Shown one piece after another: positions 44,037 through 51,791 of a stretch of 64,000 nt of DNA. Origin of the DNA: Bradyrhizobium diazoefficiens (GTDB taxonomy: Bacteria > Pseudomonadota > Alphaproteobacteria > Rhizobiales > Xanthobacteraceae). Location: NCBI RefSeq assembly GCF_018129965.1, contig NZ_JAFCKW010000024.1:25897-89896 (forward strand), read 5' to 3'. The first letter of the stretch is position 1; the number at the start of each line of letters is the position of its first letter. A program made the translations under genes and the position numbers. The notes beneath the pieces were generated by a model that made no database searches, was not told where the DNA came from, and saw nothing but the letters and a program-made list of their open reading frames with translations.

Positions 44037-45371
44037 ATGACCCAGCGTTTCGACGTCATCCTCAAGGGCGGCACCGTGGTCAACCAGGACGGTGAGGGCC
44101 TGCGCGACATCGGCATCACGGGCGGCCGTATCGCCGAGCTCGGCGCGCTGTCGCAGGCCTCCGCGGCCGAGGTGATCGACTGCAAGGGCCTGCACATCCT
44201 GCCCGGCGTGATCGACACGCAGGTGCATTTCCGCGAGCCCGGGCTGGAGCAGAAGGAAGACCTTGAGACCGGTTCGCGCAGCGCCGTAATGGGCGGCGTC
44301 ACCGCCGTGTTCGAGATGCCGAACACGTCGCCGTTGACGGTGACCGAGGCCACCTTCACCGACAAGGTCAGGCGCGCCCATCACCGCATGCACTGCGATT
44401 TCGCCTTCTTCATCGGCGGCACCCGCGAGAACGTGCAGGACCTGCCCGTGCTCGAGCGCGCGCCCGGTTGCGCCGGCGTCAAGGTGTTCATCGGCTCCTC
44501 GACCGGCGCGCTGCTGGTGGAGGACGATGAAAGCCTGCGCCGCATCTTCCAGGTGATCCGCCGCCGCGCGGCGTTCCATGCCGAGGACGAGTACCGCCTC
44601 AACGACCGCAAGCCGCTGCGCATCGAAGGCGATCCGCGCTCGCATCCGGTCTGGCGCGACGAGACCACGGCGCTCCTGGCGACGCAGCGTCTGGTCAAGC
44701 TCGCGCACGAAACCGGCAAGCGCATCCATGTGCTGCACATCACGACCCGGGAAGAGATCGAATTCCTGCGCGACCACAAGGATGTCGCCTCCTGCGAGGC
44801 GACGCCGCATCATCTCACCCTGGTCGCGCCCGAATGCTACGAACGGCTCGGCACGCTGGCGCAGATGAACCCGCCGGTGCGCGGCGCCGAACACCGCGCC
44901 GGCATCTGGCGCGGCATCGAGCAAGGCATCATCGACGTGCTCGGCTCCGACCACGCCCCGCACACGCTGGAGGAGAAGCAGAAGACCTATCCGGCCTCGC
45001 CCTCCGGCATGACGGGCGTGCAGACGCTGGTGCCGCTCATGCTCGACCACGTCAATGCAGGCCGGCTGTCGCTGGCAAGATTCGTCGACCTCACCAGCGC
45101 CGGCCCCGCGCGCCTCTACAACATGGCCTGCAAAGGCCGCATCGCGGCTGGCTACGATGCAGACTTCACGGTCGTCGATCTCAAGCGCAGCGAGACCATC
45201 ACCAACAAATGGGTTGCGTCCAAGGCCGGCTGGACGCCCTATGACGGCGTCCGCGTCACGGGCTGGCCCGTCGGCACCTTCGTCCGCGGCCGCCGCGTCA
45301 TGTGGCAGGGCGAACTGGTGACGGCCGCGCAGGGCGAGGCGGTGCGGTTCCTGGAGACGCTGAAACAGTAG
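44037..45371 (+). CDS. Dihydroorotase-family amidohydrolase
   Basis: 444 residues from ATG 44037. Cyclic amidohydrolase of the dihydroorotase group. The first metal motif is DTQVHFREPG instead of the usual DxHxH, with Gln where the first metal His should be. Other parts are complete: KVFIGSSTGALL with the bridging Lys, HVLHITTREE, EATPHHLTL, and GSDHAPHTLEEK with the catalytic Asp. This variant is, from memory, a recurring alphaproteobacterial form. There is no pyrB or plsY next to it, so this is probably not the main pyrC. Substrate could be dihydroorotate or a related ring. Confidence 0.85.
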   Translation: MTQRFDVILKGGTVVNQDGEGLRDIGITGGRIAELGALSQASAAEVIDCKGLHILPGVIDTQVHFREPGLEQKEDLETGSRSAVMGGVTAVFEMPNTSPLTVTEATFTDKVRRAHHRMHCDFAFFIGGTRENVQDLPVLERAPGCAGVKVFIGSSTGALLVEDDESLRRIFQVIRRRAAFHAEDEYRLNDRKPLRIEGDPRSHPVWRDETTALLATQRLVKLAHETGKRIHVLHITTREEIEFLRDHKDVASCEATPHHLTLVAPECYERLGTLAQMNPPVRGAEHRAGIWRGIEQGIIDVLGSDHAPHTLEEKQKTYPASPSGMTGVQTLVPLMLDHVNAGRLSLARFVDLTSAGPARLYNMACKGRIAAGYDADFTVVDLKRSETITNKWVASKAGWTPYDGVRVTGWPVGTFVRGRRVMWQGELVTAAQGEAVRFLETLKQ

Positions 45372-45400
45372 CGGGGCGAGAACCCGCGTCTCGCTCCGAT

Positions 45401-45502
45401 GTCATGACCCGGCTTGACGGGGGCATCCAGTACGCCGCGGCTTCTCGTTTCAATCACCGCCGTCTCTGGAATACTGGATTGCCCGCCTTCGCGGGCAATG
45501 AC
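45401..45502. repeat. Interspersed palindromic repeat, 'ATCCAGTACGCC' family, copy 2
   Basis: gtcatgacccggcttgacgg and catccagtacgcc at the left pair with tactggattgcccgccttcg and gggcaatgac at the right. It resembles 20191-20290 and lies between the dihydroorotase and the sulfurtransferase. Confidence 0.7.
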
Positions 45503-45544
45503 AGAGTGCCAGGAAGAGAAAGCTCAAATCGGCAGAGCATTCCG

Positions 45545-46414
45545 ATGTCCCAACCGTCCCCTCTCATCACCACCGAACAGCTCGCAGCCATCCTCGGCGA
45601 TCCCGATCTTCGCCTTTACGACTGCACGACCTATAACGAGCCGCTGCCGCCCGGCAGTGACGCACCGTATCGCGCGGTGCCCGGCGACAAGACGTTCGCG
45701 GCCGGCCACATCCCCGGCGCGGATTTCCTCGACCTGCAGGGCGAGTTCTCCGACACCTCCGCCCAGCAGTTCTTCATGATGCCCGGCGTGGCGCAACTCG
45801 AAGCCGCCTTCGGCCGCCACGGCGCTGACGCATCCAGGACCATCGTGCTCTACAGCATCGGCACCATGATGTGGTCGACGCGGTTCTGGTGGATGCTGCG
45901 CTCGCTCGGTGTCGATGCGCGTGTGCTGGACGGCGGTTTCGACAAATGGAAGGAGGAGGGACTCCCGGTCGAAACCGGCGCACCGAAGGGCTATCCGCCC
46001 ACGACCTTCAAGGCCGCGCCGCACCCGGGCTTCTTCGTCGACAAGACGGCCGTGAAGGCGCGCATCGGCGATCCCTCGACCGTGACCGTCAACGCGCTCG
46101 GGCCACAATTTCACCGCGGCCTCGAGCCGAGCCGCTATGGCCGGCCCGGCCGCGTTCCCGGCAGCGTCAACGTACCCGCCGCGTCGCTCACCAATCCCGA
46201 CAAGACTCTGACGAGTCTCGCCGATGCCGAAGCGAAATTCGCCGCGCAAGGCATCACCCGCGACAAGAATGTGATCTGCTATTGCGGGGGCGGCATCTCG
46301 GCGACAATCGACCTGCTGCTGCTGACGCAGCTCGGCTACGACAAGCTCACGCTCTACGATGCCTCGATGGGGGAATGGGCGAGGGATCCGGCGCTACCGA
46401 TCGAGACGGATTGA
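45545..46414 (+). CDS. sseA: Rhodanese-type sulfurtransferase (SseA-like)
   Basis: 289 residues with two rhodanese domains. Domain 1 includes HIPGADFLDLQGEF (55-68). The active Cys is in domain 2: C247 in ICYCGGGISA (C245 is an alternative). The usual domain-2 start VIDAR is here VNALGPQ (182-188), so the conserved Asp-Ala-Arg is missing. The enzyme moves sulfane sulfur from thiosulfate or 3-mercaptopyruvate to a thiophile. ATG 45545 starts the typical N-terminus; the frame is open upstream through a repeat. Confidence 0.88.
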   Translation: MSQPSPLITTEQLAAILGDPDLRLYDCTTYNEPLPPGSDAPYRAVPGDKTFAAGHIPGADFLDLQGEFSDTSAQQFFMMPGVAQLEAAFGRHGADASRTIVLYSIGTMMWSTRFWWMLRSLGVDARVLDGGFDKWKEEGLPVETGAPKGYPPTTFKAAPHPGFFVDKTAVKARIGDPSTVTVNALGPQFHRGLEPSRYGRPGRVPGSVNVPAASLTNPDKTLTSLADAEAKFAAQGITRDKNVICYCGGGISATIDLLLLTQLGYDKLTLYDASMGEWARDPALPIETD

Positions 46415-46427
46415 GGCGCCGAAGCGC

Positions 46428-46694
46428 TTACTGCCGGGAGATGTCGACGGAGAATTCGCCGTTGCGGATGCGGCCCGGGAAACCCTCGACGAACTTCGCC
46501 ACCGCGTCCTCGCCATAGGTGCCGACGAGCTCGGCGAGCGCCGCGAACAGGCTGGCCTGCGCCAGGCAGTCGCCGTCGACGCCGTCATGGCGCGCCTCGG
46601 CCCAGGCCTCGTTGAGATAGCTCAGAGCGGCCTGTTTCTGCTCGTGGTCGGGCAGCGGCGCGCGGGCGGGGGCGTAGGAAATCGGCTGGCTCAT
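46428..46694 (-). CDS. Conserved-type hypothetical protein, 88 residues
   Basis: Small acidic helical protein, starting MSQPISYAPARAPLPDHEQK and continuing with AALSYLNEAWAEARHDGVDGD and LFAALAELVGTYGEDAVAKF. No signal or membrane segment. It resembles short hypothetical proteins of Bradyrhizobium; function unknown. It is convergent with the sulfurtransferase, 13 bases apart. Confidence 0.72.
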   Translation of the reverse strand: MSQPISYAPARAPLPDHEQKQAALSYLNEAWAEARHDGVDGDCLAQASLFAALAELVGTYGEDAVAKFVEGFPGRIRNGEFSVDISRQ

Positions 46695-46831
46695 GAAACT
46701 CGATCAGGCTGGGGCGCGATCCACGGCGATGCGCTGTTCTGGAGGTGTAGCACGCGCATTAACGACCGCTAGGCCACATCTTTAAGAACGGTTAATGGCG
46801 GTGGACAAAGACGATGACAAGGGTTTCAGCC

Positions 46832-46935
46832 GTCATTCCGGGGCGCGCGTAGCGCGAGCCCGGAATCCATGGGGCCAACCAACTCCGACGCTCGATGGAT
46901 CCCGGGCTCTCGACTTCGTCGAGCCCCGGAATGAC
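46832..46935. repeat. Interspersed palindromic repeat, 'GTCATTCCGGG' family, copy 2
   Basis: It starts gtcattccggggcgcgcgta and ends cgagccccggaatgac; inner parts cggaatccat and atggatcccg also pair. Compare 16160-16254. The remaining bases of the gap hold nothing obvious. Confidence 0.78.
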
Positions 46936-46946
46936 AAGCATAGAAT

Positions 46947-47324
46947 TCAATTCGCGTAGCGCGCCGTGAGATCCCGCGAGATTTTCGAGCCTTCATCGAT
47001 GTAGCGGCGGATCGCGACGGTCGCCGCCGGCGTGCAACTTCGATAGGTCTGCTGAAAGCCGTTATAGCCGCGGTTGAAGCCAGCGATCATGCGGGTGCGG
47101 CGCTCGCCAGAGGGGGTTTCGGCATCGATCAGCGCCTGCATCTCGTTGCGCCATTTGTTGCCCTCGCTGGCCCCGCAGATGCCGCGCAGATAGTGCAGCC
47201 CGCCAAGGATCTCCGCCAGCCGCTGCAAATCGGCGTCAAACGGAGCCGCCACGCTCTGGGCCCTCGTGGGAGCCGAGGCGCAGGCGAGAATCAGGGCGAG
47301 AATGGCCAGAAATCGCATGGACAT
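46947..47324 (-). CDS. TIGR02301-type secreted protein
   Basis: 125 residues. A signal peptide spans about 1-23 (MRFLAILALILACASAPTRA). The mature domain, LAEILGGLHYLRGICGASEG then WRNEMQALIDAE and RRTRMIAGFNRGYNGFQQTY, is the TIGR02301/DUF2059-like family of alphaproteobacteria. Two Cys (GIC, SC) could form a disulfide. Function unknown. Periplasmic. Confidence 0.82.
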   Translation of the reverse strand: MSMRFLAILALILACASAPTRAQSVAAPFDADLQRLAEILGGLHYLRGICGASEGNKWRNEMQALIDAETPSGERRTRMIAGFNRGYNGFQQTYRSCTPAATVAIRRYIDEGSKISRDLTARYAN

Positions 47325-47386
47325 CGGCGGGCTGTATGCCCCCTCAGGGCAGATGACGCAAGGCGGGGCTGCGTGTACGGAGCGCT

Positions 47387-47414
47387 CCCTCCCCCGCTTG
47401 CTTGCGGGGGAGGG
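47387..47414. repeat. CCCTCCCCCGC hairpin
   Basis: ccctcccccgc (47387-47397) and gcgggggaggg (47404-47414) are perfect inverted arms around ttgctt. The same arms form a closed palindrome at 62694-62717. Confidence 0.7.
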
Positions 47415-47472
47415 TCGGGGAGAGGGTGTCTCCGCCCGCGAAAATCCCCAAGAGGAGAAAGCCCTGACCCGG

Positions 47473-47913
47473 TTAGATCTGAGGCCCGATCAGCCGGTGG
47501 GCGGACTGGATGACCTCCTCCAGCCCTCCGGTCAGCTTGAGGTCGCCAAGGCTCGTCAGCGTGTCGGGGACGATCCAGCGGAAGTCGTCGAGTTCGTCGT
47601 TCAGGACCGGCTCCCTGGCCACCCAGCGGGCGGCAAAGGACATGATCAGATAATGGCCGGCGCCGGCCGTGGCCGGCAGCACCTCGCGCCAGCCGGCAAG
47701 GCCGACGATCGCGATGCCGAGCCCTGTCTCCTCGTCGACCTCGCGCGCCAGGGCCTTGTGCAGCGATTCGCCGAACTCGACCCGGCCGCCCGGCAGCGAA
47801 TAGAACCCCTTGGCGGGTGAGCGGGCGCGGCGGGTCAGCAGCACCTTGCCATCGCGAAAGATCGCGGCGCTGACCGCGAGTTGGGGATGGGCGGGTTGAA
47901 CGACCGAGGTCAC
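47473..47913 (-). CDS. Nudix hydrolase
   Basis: 146 residues. The full Nudix box GGRVEFGESLHKALAREVD then EETGLGI is at 42-67 with REVDEE, so it should hydrolyse a nucleoside diphosphate linked to another moiety, with Mg. The substrate is not evident; the short single-domain form resembles MutT/ADP-ribose pyrophosphatase types. Its gene is three bases from the conserved hypothetical gene upstream. Confidence 0.88.
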   Translation of the reverse strand: MTSVVQPAHPQLAVSAAIFRDGKVLLTRRARSPAKGFYSLPGGRVEFGESLHKALAREVDEETGLGIAIVGLAGWREVLPATAGAGHYLIMSFAARWVAREPVLNDELDDFRWIVPDTLTSLGDLKLTGGLEEVIQSAHRLIGPQI

Positions 47914-47916
47914 GGC

Positions 47917-48414
47917 TCAGTTCGCCATGATGGTGTCGATGTCGTCGTTCGCGCCGCCATGGATGATGCCGCCGCAGGCCGCGATCAACGGCTGGACCCA
48001 CAGGGTGGCCTGTTCCGCGAGCTTGATGCGCGTCTGGTCCTTCTCGACCTCGCGCATGGCGTTGCCGACCGCGGTCAGGATCGAGTGCAGCGTCTGGGTG
48101 ATGTTGTCGAACTGGGTCCGCACGGAGGGGTCGGCCTTCTCGTAGGCTTCGATGGCGAGATCACGAGCCTTGAAGTTCGACGCCGTGAAATGCTCCGCGT
48201 AAGACAGCGGCGTCCAGGTCAGGAAATCTTCCGCGCATTCCGGCATGTCGGGGATCATTTCAAGCAGCATCACCGCTTCGTTGAAATGATTGAGGTAGTC
48301 GGTGGCGAGCCCGGTGCGCGGGTTGATGTTGGCCACGCGCAGGCGCTCGGCCCAGGCTGCCGCCTCGGGGCCCGTTTGTGCATTCCTCGCGGGTTGGGAG
48401 GCCGTTGAACTCAT
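47917..48414 (-). CDS. Conserved-type hypothetical cytosolic protein
   Basis: 165 residues, mainly helical, without signal or membrane segments. Landmarks: NINPRTGLATDYLNHFNEAV, EDFLTWTPLSYAEHFTASNF, and LAEQATLWVQPLIAACGGII. It looks like a family confined to Bradyrhizobium/Rhodopseudomonas relatives (from memory); function unknown. Translated together with the Nudix gene. Divergent from yedK. Confidence 0.78.
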   Translation of the reverse strand: MSSTASQPARNAQTGPEAAAWAERLRVANINPRTGLATDYLNHFNEAVMLLEMIPDMPECAEDFLTWTPLSYAEHFTASNFKARDLAIEAYEKADPSVRTQFDNITQTLHSILTAVGNAMREVEKDQTRIKLAEQATLWVQPLIAACGGIIHGGANDDIDTIMAN

Positions 48415-48475
48415 TCGCCGCAGTCTTCACGATCGATGTTAAAAGGACCTGAACGGACCCTATATTGGCCCCAGG

Positions 48476-49231
48476 ATGTGTGGACGTTTTGTCATAACTT
48501 CGGCCCCCGCGGCTTTACGGCAACTGTTCGGTTACATCGAGCAGCCGAATTTCCCGCCACGGTACAATGTCGCCCCGACACAACCGATTCCGGTCGTGCT
48601 TGTCGAGAACGGAGCCCGCCATTTCCGTCTGATGAGATGGGGGCTGCTACCGAGTTGGGTCAAGGACCCCCGTGGATTTACGGTGTTGATCAATGCCCGT
48701 TCCGAGACGGTGCTGGAGAAGCCGGCGTTCAAAAACGCGATTCGCCGGCGCCGCGGCCTGATACCGGCCGACGGCTATTACGAATGGAAGACGGAGGGCG
48801 GCCGCAAGCAGCCGTACTTCATCCATCGCGCCGACGGCGCGCCGCTTGGATTCGCCGCGCTGTTCGAGACCTGGGCCGGGCCGAACGGCGAAGAACTCGA
48901 CACCGTCGCGATCATCACGGCGGCCGCGAGCGAGGACCTCGCCGCGCTGCATGACCGCGTGCCGGTGACCATCAGCCCGGGCGATTTCGAGCGCTGGCTC
49001 GACATCAGGGGCGACGAGATCGATTCGATCCTGCCACTGATGACGGCCCCGCGCATCGGCGAATTCGCCTGGCACCCGGTTTCCACCCGCGTCAATCGCG
49101 TCGCCAACGACGACGGCCAGTTGCTGCTGCCGATCAGTGCGGAGGAGATGGAGGCTGAAGCGGTGAAACCGAAGAAGGCGGCGCGGAAACCTGCGGGATC
49201 GACCGATGACGGGCAGGGGTCGTTGTTCTGA
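48476..49231 (+). CDS. yedK: SOS response-associated peptidase/abasic-site shield (YedK/HMCES)
   Basis: 251 residues. It links covalently to abasic sites in single-stranded DNA through the N-terminal Cys2 (MCGRF). Conserved parts: NVAPTQPIPVV, MRWGLLPSWVKDP, INARSETVLEKPAFKNA, GYYEW with the active Glu, and the His in HDRVPVTI. The Lys/Ala-rich tail after about residue 225 is not conserved. It starts directly with MCGRF, as all members must after Met removal. Confidence 0.94.
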   Translation: MCGRFVITSAPAALRQLFGYIEQPNFPPRYNVAPTQPIPVVLVENGARHFRLMRWGLLPSWVKDPRGFTVLINARSETVLEKPAFKNAIRRRRGLIPADGYYEWKTEGGRKQPYFIHRADGAPLGFAALFETWAGPNGEELDTVAIITAAASEDLAALHDRVPVTISPGDFERWLDIRGDEIDSILPLMTAPRIGEFAWHPVSTRVNRVANDDGQLLLPISAEEMEAEAVKPKKAARKPAGSTDDGQGSLF

Positions 49232-49242
49232 TGAACGCTGCC

Positions 49243-49333
49243 GTAGGCTGGCAAACCGAAGCGTGCCCACCATTGTTCGCTAAGCGATTGGAGAGATGGT
49301 GGGCACGGCGCGTTGCGCCTTTGCCCTCCCTAC
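49243..49333. repeat. Interspersed palindromic repeat, 'GTGGGCAAAGC' family, copy 3
   Basis: gtaggctggcaaaccgaagc and gcctttgccctccctac are imperfect inverted ends. The stop codon of the CoA-transferase (49330-49332) lies inside the repeat, so the repeat supplies the end of that reading frame. Confidence 0.72.
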
Positions 49334-50523
49334 ACAATCTCCCGTTCCCTCAACGCCGCGATCTCCGCCGCATCGAATCCCAATTCGCCGAGCACCGCAT
49401 CGGTATCCGCGCCGAGCTCCGGCGCCATCCGGTCGAGCCTGCCGCCGCCATGGGCGAGCTTGAAGCCGCTGCCGGCGAAGCGCAGCCGGCCGTAGGGCGT
49501 ATCCAATTCCTGGATCGCGCCGCGCGCCTTCACTTGCGGATGGTCGATGATCTCCTCGACCTTCCAGATGCTGGCGCAGGGCGCGCCGGCGTCTTCCAGG
49601 ATCGTCTCCCATTCGCGCGCCGGCTTCGCCGCGAGCGCTGCCTCGATGATGGCGCGCAGCGCCGGCTCGTTCTCGTTGCGCGCAAACCAGTCGGCGAAGC
49701 GCGGATCGGACAGCGTATCCTCGCGGCCGAGCGCGCTCATCAGCGCGCGGTATTGCTTGTCGTTGTTGACGGCGAGGAGGATGTGGCCGTCGCCGCATTT
49801 GAACAAATTCGCCGTGGTCCTGCGGCTCACCGCCTGGTTGCCCGACAGCTGTTGGCGATGGCCGGCGACCGACCAGTCCGCGATCTGCCCGGACAGAAAT
49901 GCCATCGTCGCCTCCAGCATGGAGACATCGACGAACTGACCCTTGCCGGTGCGGTCCCGCTGATACAGCGCGCTCGACACGCCGAACGCGGCGGTGGCGC
50001 CCGACAGCACGTCGCACACCGCAAAGCCGGCGCGTGTCGGTCCGGTCTCGGGATGGCCGGTGATCGCCATGATGCCTGACAGCGCCTGCATCTTGCCGTC
50101 ATAGCCCGGCCGCAGGCGATCCGGCCCGGTCTGGCCGAAGCCGGACACCGCGCAATAGATCAGCTTCGGATTGATCGCCGACAGCGCCTCATAGCCGATA
50201 CCGAGCTTGTCCATCACGCCCGGGCGGAAATTCTCCATGACGACGTCGACCGTTGCGGCGAGCTTCTTGACGATGGCGATCGCATCGGGCTTTTGCAGGT
50301 CGAGGGTCAAGCTGCGCTTGTTGCCGTTGATGGCCTGGAATGCAGGTGCGAGCCCGCGCTCGGCCCATTCGCGCGACAAAGGCGTGCGGCGCATGTCCTC
50401 GCCCTCGCGCCGCTCGACCTTGATGACATCCGCCCCCAGCAGCGCGAGTTGATAGCTCGCATAGGGGCCGGCCAGCACTTGCGTGAAATCCAGGATCTTC
50501 ACGCCCTCGAACGGTCGCGTCAC
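49330..50523 (-). CDS. CaiB/BaiF-type (class III) CoA-transferase
   Basis: 397 residues. It moves CoA between carboxylic acids. Features: VKILDFTQVLAGPYAS (8-23), the LGADVIKVE strand, the catalytic Asp171 in FAVCDVLSG, and the C-terminal GRLRFAGSGFKL. Substrate unknown. It follows a GrdB-like gene by 37 bases on the same strand and may work with it. The last residues EREIV and the stop come from a repeat, so the end may differ from relatives. Confidence 0.9.
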   Translation of the reverse strand: MTRPFEGVKILDFTQVLAGPYASYQLALLGADVIKVERREGEDMRRTPLSREWAERGLAPAFQAINGNKRSLTLDLQKPDAIAIVKKLAATVDVVMENFRPGVMDKLGIGYEALSAINPKLIYCAVSGFGQTGPDRLRPGYDGKMQALSGIMAITGHPETGPTRAGFAVCDVLSGATAAFGVSSALYQRDRTGKGQFVDVSMLEATMAFLSGQIADWSVAGHRQQLSGNQAVSRRTTANLFKCGDGHILLAVNNDKQYRALMSALGREDTLSDPRFADWFARNENEPALRAIIEAALAAKPAREWETILEDAGAPCASIWKVEEIIDHPQVKARGAIQELDTPYGRLRFAGSGFKLAHGGGRLDRMAPELGADTDAVLGELGFDAAEIAALREREIV

Positions 50524-50560
50524 GTCGCTCTCCCCATTTTGTTGTCGTTATCGGAGGACG

Positions 50561-51490
50561 TCAGGCGGCGCGGTTGCCGCGCGCGATCTCCTTCTGCTTG
50601 TCGAACTCGGCGCGGCGGCGCGCCAGCTCTTCGGCGCTGAGCTGCGCGACGTTGTTGTAGTCGAGCTTCCAGGACGGATCCTCGCTCCAGCGCAGCGGCG
50701 ACCGCATCGTGGTCTGCGGGCCGCTGGCGCTCTCCAGCAGCCTGAGCGCGAGGTCCAGCGTCTGCGCCTGCGATGCGACGTCATGCGGCTTGCCGGCGGA
50801 ATTGCCGAGCGGGAAGTCGGAGAACAGGAAGCGCGGAACGGCGGCGTGCTCGATGATGTCCTTGGCGCAGCCCATCACCACGGTGGGAATGCCATTGGCT
50901 TCGAGGTGCCGCGCCACCAGCGCCGTGGTCTGGTGGCACACCGGACAGTTCGGCACCAGCACGGCGACATCGACCTTGTCGGCAAGGCAGCGCGCCAGAA
51001 TCTCCGGCGCGTCGGTGTCCAGCGTGACGCGATGGCTGCGGTTGGTCGGCGCGCCGAAGAAGCGCGGGGCCACTTCGCCGATCCGGCCCGCAGCGCCCGC
51101 CTTCAGGAGCTGCGGCAGCGGAAACCAGGTGCCGTTGTCGGTGGCCGTGGTGTGCTTGCGGTCGTAACCGATGTGGGAGATGCGCAGATCGTGGTTCTTG
51201 GAGGTGTCGCCGTCATAGACCTGGTAGAATTTCGCGCTGCCGTTGTACGCGGCACCCGGCCCCTGGTCGCCCTTGGACGGATCGAACGGCGCCGCCGTCG
51301 TGATGATGGTGACGCGCGACTGCGACAGCGGCTTCTTCAGCGGCTGGAACGGCGCCTCGGTGTAATGCGCCCAGCGATAGGGCGTGGTGTAGCCGATCGC
51401 GGCGTAATACTCGCGCGTGCGCTGCATATAGGGGATGGGGGCATCATGGTCGGGCGCAAAGCCGAATTCATCGTCGCGCGAGGCGGACAT
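50561..51490 (-). CDS. GrdB-like (glycine/sarcosine/betaine reductase selenoprotein B family) protein with Cys
   Basis: 309 residues from ATG 51490, with GAAGGAG about eight bases upstream; a longer TTG-start frame is less likely. The family fold of the GrdB type is suggested by the segment ADKVDVAVLVPNCPVCHQTT (C182 and C185 here), GIPTVVMGCAKDIIEHAAVP, and FSDFPLGNSAGKP. Here the Sec position of true reductases is Cys. Full glycine reductase systems are absent, so the reaction is unknown; a redox or thiol step on an organic acid is possible. Upstream of the CoA-transferase. Confidence 0.7.
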   Translation of the reverse strand: MSASRDDEFGFAPDHDAPIPYMQRTREYYAAIGYTTPYRWAHYTEAPFQPLKKPLSQSRVTIITTAAPFDPSKGDQGPGAAYNGSAKFYQVYDGDTSKNHDLRISHIGYDRKHTTATDNGTWFPLPQLLKAGAAGRIGEVAPRFFGAPTNRSHRVTLDTDAPEILARCLADKVDVAVLVPNCPVCHQTTALVARHLEANGIPTVVMGCAKDIIEHAAVPRFLFSDFPLGNSAGKPHDVASQAQTLDLALRLLESASGPQTTMRSPLRWSEDPSWKLDYNNVAQLSAEELARRRAEFDKQKEIARGNRAA

Positions 51491-51791
51491 GGGCGCGTCT
51501 CCTTCTTTTCGCAAGTCGTTTGATGCGACAGTAGACCGTGTCTGAATATTGCTCAACGGTTGGCGTGAAAACGGGGCACCCTAGGATTGCCTGCCGAGTT
51601 AGCATTGCCGTGAGACGTACGGCACATTGAGTGTCTGAAATGCGCAACACTCGTTCCGCTTTCTCGTGGGATGAGGACGCGTCCGCGATTGCGCGCTTGC
51701 CGCGGTTGCGGTTGTTGTGCAGTTTGCAGCGCACTCGAGGAAATCCTGCGAAGCCGTCGGTGGCGCTTCGATAACATCACGCGTTCGTTAC
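51491..51791. other. Intergenic stretch, no gene seen
   Basis: This 300-base gap lies between the divergent GrdB-like and outer-membrane protein genes. It must hold both promoters, but I could not pick them out with confidence. Open frames in it are shadows. Confidence 0.45.
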
